From Pseudomonas sp. JUb42 (lineage in GTDB: Bacteria; Pseudomonadota; Gammaproteobacteria; Pseudomonadales; Pseudomonadaceae), in contig NZ_JANUFD010000017.1 in assembly GCF_024807945.1 (NCBI RefSeq), positions 124,001 to 188,000 of the forward strand: a DNA stretch of 64,000 bases, written 5' to 3'. This document shows positions 58,277 to 64,000 of this stretch, one piece after another. The notes below the pieces were generated by a model. It did no database searches. It was not told the DNA's origin and saw only the letters and a program-made list of their open reading frames with translations. A program made the position numbers and the translations under genes. How positions within the stretch are numbered: the first letter of the stretch is position 1; each line of letters begins with the position of its first letter.

Positions 58277-59518
58277 TCAACGCCGCCATACCCGCCCTTC
58301 GCCACTCACCAGCCAAGGCGCCTGATCGGCGACGATACGCACCCCGCCGACCCAACGCTCGGCGGGCTGCAGGTCAAGCCAGTGGGCGTGCCCGCCCAGG
58401 ACCTGCTCGCCAAGCGCCGTCAGACTCAGCAGACGTTGCTGCCAGTGTTCGCCCGGCATCTCGTTGATCAACGGCAGCGGTGTCTCGATCAGTGCGCGCA
58501 GCAACGCGTGAAACATCAGGTCGCCCAGATAAGGCAACGGTTCGTAACTCATCATCAGGTGGCCGAATACCTTGCCAGCCGGTAATTGGCCATGGGTCGA
58601 AAGGATGCGCAAGGTCAGGCGCTGGGTGAGGCTCAGGCCATCGTCTGCACCCGGCAGCTCTTGCAGCTGCCGGGCCAGGGCAGGCGCCAACAAAGGCAAT
58701 ACCGGGTGATCCTGAGCGGCCAGAAGCGCCCAGGCCGTTGGCTCGGCGGCGGTATAGGCCGCCCATGCCCGGCGTGCCAAAGCCAGGGCGTCTTCACCCA
58801 GCGGGCGGCGTTGCGGCCATAGCCAGGCGAGCAGGTCCGGGGCCAGTTGGCCGATGCCGATAAAGCGCTCGATACCGGGCACCTGGGTAATTTCGATCAA
58901 TTCGAGTCGGCGCGGCAGCGCAGGCAGGCTGGCCAACAGGCGGATCAGGAACAACTGGTCATAGGCATCCCCCTCGCACCAGAGCACCAGTTCACTGTCG
59001 GCGTTCAACTGGGCCAGGGCGGCGCGCTGCACGTTCTGTCGTTGCTGGATATCGCGCTCGGACAGCCCGAACGCCTGCTGCGCAAAAGCCGCGCGCACCG
59101 CCCAGTAATCATCCTCAGGCAATGCCGGCACCGGCCCCATCACCATGGGGTCATCGAACATATGAAACGCGCCGGATAAACCTGCGGTGCGCAGGCTGTG
59201 CTCGATGTCATTACCGCAGCGCCAGTGTTGCACCGTCGCCTCCCCGTCCGCCGTAAAGCCCGGGTGACGTGCCGCGAAAGCGACGGCGTCGGCATGGGCG
59301 ATCAGCTTGGGCCAGCTGGAAAAACCGGCCTCCCGGGCCACCAGCCATTGGCTGTCGGCTAGGCGATAGTCGGGCCCGGTTATACCGAGACTGCGCAGTT
59401 GTTGGCTGATATTGTCAGCCTCGTGATTTTTCAGGGCCTTGAGCAAACGCTTGGCGCGCTTGCGCAGTGCAGGCAGGTCGAGCAGACCGTGATGACGGGA
59501 AGCAAGAATAGCGGGCAT
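58277..59518 (-). CDS. DUF1835-like hypothetical protein
   Basis: A 413-residue cytosolic protein. The N-terminal 75 residues (LRKRAKRLLKALKNHEADNI, 'REAGFSSWPKLIAHADAVAF') form the ankyrin-like or 'SWPKLxxH' helical region that is common before DUF1835 domains. Residues about 100-250 ('LWCEGDAYDQLFLIRLLASL') are DUF1835-like, and the rest has 'LPYLGDLMFHALLRALIETP'. Enzymatic role unknown. The 142 bp upstream of the next gene contain no feature; 59519-59679 is likewise empty. Confidence 0.78.
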   Translation of the reverse strand: MPAILASRHHGLLDLPALRKRAKRLLKALKNHEADNISQQLRSLGITGPDYRLADSQWLVAREAGFSSWPKLIAHADAVAFAARHPGFTADGEATVQHWRCGNDIEHSLRTAGLSGAFHMFDDPMVMGPVPALPEDDYWAVRAAFAQQAFGLSERDIQQRQNVQRAALAQLNADSELVLWCEGDAYDQLFLIRLLASLPALPRRLELIEITQVPGIERFIGIGQLAPDLLAWLWPQRRPLGEDALALARRAWAAYTAAEPTAWALLAAQDHPVLPLLAPALARQLQELPGADDGLSLTQRLTLRILSTHGQLPAGKVFGHLMMSYEPLPYLGDLMFHALLRALIETPLPLINEMPGEHWQQRLLSLTALGEQVLGGHAHWLDLQPAERWVGGVRIVADQAPWLVSGEGRVWRR

Positions 59519-59679
59519 GCCAACTCCTTACAGGGCTCGGTCCGCCGACAAGCCGGGAGCTGGAATGAAAAATGGTGCAAAAATGCCTGGGTTACCCCTT
59601 CGCGCGGACCGCAGGCGCAGCAAAACGCCCGGGGCCAGACTTTAGCCGCAAGCGGTTATCGACGCAATATGTGTCGTGG

Positions 59680-60159
59680 CTAGACATCCAGCCCGGCAAT
59701 CACCTCTGCCCGGGTGGTCACCTGGCGGAAATGATGCTCCCACAGGCTGATACCCAACTTGCCGGAGCGGTCCAGGGATGAGCCTATGGTCAGGTCGGTA
59801 ATCAGCGTCGGAGTCAGCCCGGCATCGAACAGGGCAAACCCGGCTGCCAGCACACAGGTCTCGGTCTGCAGGCCGCAGACCAACACCCGGTCCACGCCAA
59901 GCTGTTTGATGTATTCGATGGTTTCTGCGCTTTGCCCGTAGCCGTGCTTGACGAAAACCCTGTCCGCTTCGACCAGGCTCTCGTCTTGCGCCGCCGGGTG
60001 CCAACCCAGTTGCCGATTGAACGGGGTAACCTGTTCGTCATGCAGCTCGATGGACGCAATGGTGGGAATATTCGCCGACAAGGCCCGCACGCCATCAACC
60101 AGCCATTCGGGCGGGCTGAAGGTGGACTGGACATCAACGATAAGTAACACCTGCCGCAT
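59680..60159 (-). CDS. Isochorismatase-family cysteine hydrolase
   Basis: A 159-residue cysteine hydrolase. The triad is visible: Asp9 in 'MRQVLLIVDVQSTFSPPEWL', Lys in 'VFVKHGYGQSAETI' and Cys in 'VLVCGLQTETCVLAAGFALF'. ATG 60159 is chosen since the longer frame upstream lacks similarity. It is shorter than typical nicotinamidases and probably acts on an amide or hydantoin-like compound. It is unlinked to the isochorismatase-type gene at position 1. Confidence 0.9.
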   Translation of the reverse strand: MRQVLLIVDVQSTFSPPEWLVDGVRALSANIPTIASIELHDEQVTPFNRQLGWHPAAQDESLVEADRVFVKHGYGQSAETIEYIKQLGVDRVLVCGLQTETCVLAAGFALFDAGLTPTLITDLTIGSSLDRSGKLGISLWEHHFRQVTTRAEVIAGLDV

Positions 60160-60315
60160 GAATTGCTCCCGAACGCTTGCTGAGGGCGCCGAGTATATCG
60201 AGGTGGGCCGCCAAGGGTGAGCTTGAGCACACCCTGCACTCGACATTCCCCCGTCAGCCCACAGAGAATGCGCAGCGCTCACAATCAATCATCCGCATTA
60301 CTCAAGGAAGACGCC

Positions 60316-60681
60316 ATGACCCCGATCCTCAATCGCATCGTGCTGTACGTCAGAGATATGCAGGCCACCTGCGACTTCTACGAACGTCATTTCGGCTTTG
60401 TCGCCCACCGCAAGGACGGCGACCGTATCGTCGAGCTGCGAGCGGCAGGTGGCGGCGCGATCCTGATGCTGCATCTGGCGGGCAAAGCCGTCAAAACCGG
60501 ACAGGTCACGGTCAAGCTGGGCTTTGATATCGAGGATGTGGAAGGCTTCAAGCAGCAATGTCTGGCCCAGGGTCTGGAGTTTGGCTCCACCCACCAGGCG
60601 GACGGTTATTGCTTTGCCAATGCCAAGGACCCCAACGGCAATAACATCATGATCGGCAACCGGGCGTTTGTTGCGCAGTAG
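60316..60681 (+). CDS. VOC-family protein (glyoxalase/bleomycin-resistance type)
   Basis: A 121-residue single VOC domain. 'ILNRIVLYVRDMQATCDFYE' and 'RHFGFVAHRKDGDRIVELRA' form the first beta-alpha-beta repeat, and 'GYCFANAKDPNGNNIMIGNR' ends the second, where the usual metal-ligand Glu is replaced by Met-Ile-Gly (NIMI), so metal binding is doubtful. ATG 60316 has AAGGAAG upstream. A binding or resistance role is as likely as an enzymatic one. Confidence 0.88.
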   Translation: MTPILNRIVLYVRDMQATCDFYERHFGFVAHRKDGDRIVELRAAGGGAILMLHLAGKAVKTGQVTVKLGFDIEDVEGFKQQCLAQGLEFGSTHQADGYCFANAKDPNGNNIMIGNRAFVAQ

Positions 60682-60707
60682 GCAGAACGTTGCAAACCCG
60701 CTGCCAA

Positions 60708-61634
60708 TTACGCCCCACCCGTATTGAGCCTGAACATCGTGACTTCTGTACCCTGCCGATATTCCGAGGGCGTGAGGTTCATCTCATAACGAAAGTGGCG
60801 GTTGAAGTTGGATAAGTTGCTGTAACCCACCTCAAAGCAGATATCCGCCACGGACATCCGGGTTTGCAGCAATAACCGGCAGGCTCGCTGGACTCGTAGC
60901 TTACGCATCAAGTCGATGAAACCATGGCCTGTCGTACGCTTGAAGAAACGCGAAAAACCTGGCTCGCTCATATGCAGACGATCAGCGATGACCGAAACCC
61001 GAATGTCCCCCGCCAGCTCGCCTTGTAAATATTCGAAAGCTTTATGAATGCGCTCGGCGCTTTTGGCATCGAGCGAAGGCGCATAACAGGCGCTGGCCAG
61101 GCACTTGGTATTTTTCTGCGGCGCCTGGCACAAGACGTTGAGCAATTGCATGAACAGAATCAGGCGGTGCAAGCCCTGTGCGGGACCGATGGCTTCGAGC
61201 AGTTGTGCCGCTTGTGGTGCCGTCTCCCCGGAGAACTCCAGACCACGCCGGGCGCGTTCGAACAAGGGTTGCAGATCGCCCAGTTCGGGAAGCAAGTGGC
61301 GAAGGGCGAGCAATGCACCACCGTCGAATTGCAAGACAACATCACGCCCCTCCAGATGCTCACCCGGTGCCAGGTCGCCCATCCAGTCATGGGGCAGGTC
61401 CGGGCCGATCATCGAGACATGACCGGCAGCAAAGGCGCCGATATAGTCGCCCGCCACCAGTTTTCCGCTGCCGTGGCGGATCAGATGAATCTCGAATTCA
61501 GGGTGATGATTCCAGCGCGCGAGCGGGTAAGGATAGTCGTGCTCGTACCAGCGAAAGCTCTGCTGCGGCTGCGGCAGGATGATTTCCAGTTCGGCCGGCG
61601 AATGCTCGAAAAGACGGGTGAGACTGACAGGCAT
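60708..61634 (-). CDS. mtlR: AraC-family activator of mannitol/polyol genes
   Basis: A 308-residue AraC regulator. The cupin N-half has 'WYEHDYPYPLARWNHHPEFE' and 'IHLIRHGSGKLVAGDYIGAF'; the C-terminal HTH has 'VIADRLHMSEPGFSRFFKRT' and 'ADICFEVGYSNLSNFNRHFR'. This wording and size match Pseudomonas MtlR, the activator of the mannitol/sorbitol/arabitol operon. It is divergent from the mtlE-like gene. Between them is a perfect 17-bp inverted repeat (61726-61780). Binding there is inferred. Confidence 0.85.
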   Translation of the reverse strand: MPVSLTRLFEHSPAELEIILPQPQQSFRWYEHDYPYPLARWNHHPEFEIHLIRHGSGKLVAGDYIGAFAAGHVSMIGPDLPHDWMGDLAPGEHLEGRDVVLQFDGGALLALRHLLPELGDLQPLFERARRGLEFSGETAPQAAQLLEAIGPAQGLHRLILFMQLLNVLCQAPQKNTKCLASACYAPSLDAKSAERIHKAFEYLQGELAGDIRVSVIADRLHMSEPGFSRFFKRTTGHGFIDLMRKLRVQRACRLLLQTRMSVADICFEVGYSNLSNFNRHFRYEMNLTPSEYRQGTEVTMFRLNTGGA

Positions 61635-61725
61635 GGCCCGCTCCTGTTTCTTGTCGTTATTAGGTCTGCACAGTCAACCATACGCTCCAACCGCAGCACG
61701 CTGCCACTCTCCAGAACAGCCTTGG

Positions 61726-61780
61726 CTGATACTTTTTTAACCCGACCGGCTGAACAGGCTGAAGGTTAAAAAAGTATCAG
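61726..61780. promoter_or_regulatory. Perfect 17-bp inverted repeat between mtlR and mtlE
   Basis: CTGATACTTTTTTAACC (61726-61742) and GGTTAAAAAAGTATCAG (61764-61780) are exact complements with a 21-bp spacer. It is AT-rich and lies 150 bp before mtlE and 91 bp before mtlR. The remaining intergenic sequence 61635-61929 shows nothing else clear. Proposed MtlR site. Confidence 0.65.
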
Positions 61781-61929
61781 TTCGTTGTGTCTGCCGCGTT
61801 TGAGTCTCCTCCCCCACGCCTGCTGTAATCGGCACGTCATGCCGCTATCAGCCAACCATGCGCAGATCGGCAGCCGTTCATAACAACAACAATGCTAATT
61901 CCGCGTCATGGCGCGGAGTGGAGAACATC

Positions 61930-63240
61930 ATGACGACAATCCCCAAAACGCTTCTGCTCTGTGCCGGGCTGTTTGCGGTCGGAGCCAGTCAGGCGGCGCA
62001 AACAATCACCATCGCAACCGTCAATAACGGCGACATGATCCGCATGCAAAGGCTTTCGAAAGTCTTTGAGAAACAGCATCCCGACCTGAAGCTCAATTGG
62101 GTCGTACTGGAAGAAAACGTGTTGCGGCAACGGCTGACCACCGACATTGCCACACAGGGCGGGCAATTCGACGTGCTGACCATCGGCACCTACGAAACCC
62201 CGCTGTGGGGCGCAAAGAATTGGCTTGAGCCCATGAGGGATCTGCCAGCCAGCTATGACTTGGAGGACATCATCCCCTCGGTTCGTCAGGGCCTGTCGGT
62301 CAAAGACACGCTCTATGCCCTGCCCTTTTACGGCGAAAGCACCGTCACTTATTACCGCACCGATCTATTCAAACAGGCCGGCCTGAGCATGCCCGAACAC
62401 CCGACCTGGAGCCAGCTCGGCGAATTTGCCGCAAAGCTGCATCATCCGGATAAAGAACAGTACGGCATGTGCCTGCGCGGCAAAGCCGGTTGGGGCGAGA
62501 ACATGGCGCTGCTCAGCACCATGGCCAACAGCTTCGGCGCCCGCTGGTTCGATGAACAATGGCAGCCGGAACTGACCAGTCCTGAATGGACAGCGGCAGC
62601 CAACTTCTACGTCAACACCCTCAGAAACTATGGCCCGCCGGGGGTTTCCAGCAACGGTTTCAATGAAACCCTGGCCCTGTTCAACAGCGGCAAGTGCGCG
62701 ATCTGGGTCGACGCCAGCGTCGCCGGATCCTTCACCACGGACAAAACCCAAAGTCGTGTGGCCGATAGCGTGGGCTTTGCTCCGGCCCCCGTTGAAGTCA
62801 CAGATAAGGGTTCGTCGTGGCTGTACGCCTGGTCCCTGGCGATCCCTGCCACGTCCCGACACAAGGACGCCGCCATGGCCTTTATCACCTGGGCTACCTC
62901 CAAGGACTACATCCAGGTGGTCGCCCGGGAAGACGGCATTACCAACGTCCCGCCGGGCACCCGTACTTCGACCTACAACGAGGCCTATCTGAAAGCGGCG
63001 CCCTTCGCCAAAGTCACCCTGCAAATGATGCAGCACGCCGACCCCACGCACCCTTCAGCCAAGCCGGTGCCGTATGTCGGCATCCAGTACGTGACCATTG
63101 GCGAGTTCCAGGCGATTGGCACCGCCGTCGGCAAACTGTTTTCAGCGGCGCTTACCGGCCAGATGCCTGTCGAGCAGGCACTGAGCAGCGCGCAGACCAC
63201 AACCAGCCGGGAAATGAAGCGCGCGGGCTACCCGAAATAA
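61930..63240 (+). CDS. mtlE: Polyol ABC transporter substrate-binding protein
   Basis: A 436-residue periplasmic solute-binding protein (SBP family 1). A signal peptide (TTIPKTLLLCAGLFAVGASQ, AA) precedes 'QTITIATVNNGDMIRMQRLS'. 'PFYGESTVTYYRTDLFKQAG' and 'GCxRGxAGWGENMALLSTMA'-type wording (here MCLRGKAGWGENMAL) are typical of mannitol/sorbitol binders. ATG 61930 with GGAG upstream is used; a frame 24 codons longer would spoil the signal peptide. It is followed by an SDR polyol dehydrogenase rather than directly by the permease genes, which must lie beyond the window. Confidence 0.9.
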   Translation: MTTIPKTLLLCAGLFAVGASQAAQTITIATVNNGDMIRMQRLSKVFEKQHPDLKLNWVVLEENVLRQRLTTDIATQGGQFDVLTIGTYETPLWGAKNWLEPMRDLPASYDLEDIIPSVRQGLSVKDTLYALPFYGESTVTYYRTDLFKQAGLSMPEHPTWSQLGEFAAKLHHPDKEQYGMCLRGKAGWGENMALLSTMANSFGARWFDEQWQPELTSPEWTAAANFYVNTLRNYGPPGVSSNGFNETLALFNSGKCAIWVDASVAGSFTTDKTQSRVADSVGFAPAPVEVTDKGSSWLYAWSLAIPATSRHKDAAMAFITWATSKDYIQVVAREDGITNVPPGTRTSTYNEAYLKAAPFAKVTLQMMQHADPTHPSAKPVPYVGIQYVTIGEFQAIGTAVGKLFSAALTGQMPVEQALSSAQTTTSREMKRAGYPK

Positions 63241-63303
63241 CCGCTGATACCGGTCAGGCCGACTCCCCCCACGAATCCGAACAAAGTTGACGGAAGACTT
63301 CAT

Positions 63304-64000
63304 ATGAAACGACTTGCAGGCAAAAGCGCCTTGATCACTGGATCTGCCCGCGGCATCGGCCAAGCCTTCGCCCAGGCCTACATTGGCGAAGGGGCGACGG
63401 TCGCCATCGCCGACATCAACCTCGAACGCGCCCGGGCGACGGCCAGCGAACTGGGACCACAGGCTTATCCGGTCAGGATGGATGTCACCGAGCAGGCGTC
63501 CATCGACGCCGCGTTCGCTGAAGTAATCAGCAAAACCGGGAAACTGGACATTCTGGTCAACAATGCGGCGCTATTCGATCTGGCGCCGATCACGCAAATC
63601 ACTCGGGACAGCTACGAGCGCCTGTTTTCAATCAACGTGGCCGGTACTTTATTCACCCTGCAGGCCGCGGCACGGCAGATGATAAGCCAGGGCCATGGCG
63701 GCAAGATCATCAATATGGCAAGCCAGGCAGGTCGTCGTGGCGAGGCGCTGGTTGGTGTGTATTGCGCGAGCAAGGCGGCCGTGATCAGCCTGACACAATC
63801 GGCAGGCCTGAATCTGATCAAGCACGGGATCAACGTCAACGCGATCGCGCCCGGCGTTGTCGACGGAGAACACTGGGACGGTGTCGATGCGCTGTTTGCG
63901 AAATATGAAAACCGCCCGGCTGGCGAGAAGAAAAGGCTCGTCGGCCAGGAAGTCCCCTATGGTCGCATGGGCACCGCAGAGGATCTGACTGGCATGGCAA
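63304..64000 (+). CDS. Sorbitol/L-iditol 2-dehydrogenase-like SDR (3' end beyond window)
   Basis: The visible 232 residues of an SDR. 'KSALITGSARGIGQAFAQAY' is the cofactor motif, 'TVAIADINLERARATASELG' ends in Asp for NAD use, and the catalytic residues are Ser in 'GKIINMASQAGRRGEALVGV' and Tyr/Lys in 'VYCASKAAVISLTQS'. It resembles SmoS/PolS polyol dehydrogenases (D-sorbitol to D-fructose). GGAAG lies 9 bp before ATG 63304. It is 63 bp after mtlE and probably the second gene of the operon. Confidence 0.9.
   Translation, partial: MKRLAGKSALITGSARGIGQAFAQAYIGEGATVAIADINLERARATASELGPQAYPVRMDVTEQASIDAAFAEVISKTGKLDILVNNAALFDLAPITQITRDSYERLFSINVAGTLFTLQAAARQMISQGHGGKIINMASQAGRRGEALVGVYCASKAAVISLTQSAGLNLIKHGINVNAIAPGVVDGEHWDGVDALFAKYENRPAGEKKRLVGQEVPYGRMGTAEDLTGMA

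Noticed and set aside
1..64000. CRISPR array or defence island
   Set aside because: The only repeated elements are paired REP arms scattered between genes; there is no regular repeat-spacer block and no cas or restriction-type gene.

Overview
This window looks like a chromosomal accessory region of a fluorescent-group Pseudomonas. The evidence is high GC content with gamma-proteobacterial codon use, very many LysR, AraC, GlxA and TetR regulators each beside a small catabolic or export gene set, a pcaHG/pcaB/pcaC protocatechuate cluster, a mannitol/sorbitol uptake locus, and fifteen intergenic paired inverted repeats of the Pseudomonas REP/REPIN type in five sequence families. I see no rRNA, tRNA, CRISPR array, prophage, insertion sequence or plasmid replication gene.

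Layout. 1-4 kb: the start of an isochorismatase-fold hydrolase divergent from a LysR gene, then secreted proteins of unknown function and one conserved hypothetical with a clear sigma70 promoter. 4.1-8.7 kb: pcaC, pcaB, pcaG, pcaH and a PcaQ-type LysR gene, all on the minus strand (no pcaD). 8.7-14.6 kb: a nitrilase, two GlxA-type regulators, a DHA2 exporter, a secreted small protein and a beta-carbonic anhydrase, tied together by a shared 26-bp upstream motif. 14.6-17.7 kb: LysR plus Fsr-like MFS, then a decayed esterase remnant. 17.9-19.3 kb: NfeD-slipin pair. 19.4-31.2 kb: small regulator/target units (LysE and EamA transporters, an O-methyltransferase/flavin reductase pair, gamma-butyrobetaine dioxygenase, an SDR). 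31.3-38.2 kb: TetR plus MFS, then TetR plus a complete EmrA-EmrB-outer-membrane-factor efflux operon.

38.3-48.3 kb is the most interesting part. It holds eight co-directional genes (alpha/beta hydrolase, aryl-AMP/CoA ligase, VOC protein, salicylyl-CoA-5-hydroxylase-like flavoprotein, hot-dog thioesterase, thiolase, SMP-30 lactonase, FadL-type porin), mostly overlapping. They run divergently from a TetR gene, with three copies of one operator-like element between. I infer CoA-activated breakdown of an aromatic, probably ortho-hydroxylated, acid; substrate and chemistry are not known.

48.6-64 kb: an orphan beta-rich protein, a PAS hybrid histidine kinase, a GNAT enzyme, a LysR/HIBADH-like unit, trmK, a multidomain methyltransferase, two linked hypotheticals (one with an in-frame stop next to its best start), a DUF1835-like protein, a cysteine hydrolase, a VOC protein, and finally mtlR divergent from mtlE and a polyol dehydrogenase that runs off the end. 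A perfect 17-bp inverted repeat separates mtlR and mtlE.

All functions are read from protein motifs and gene context; no database search was run.
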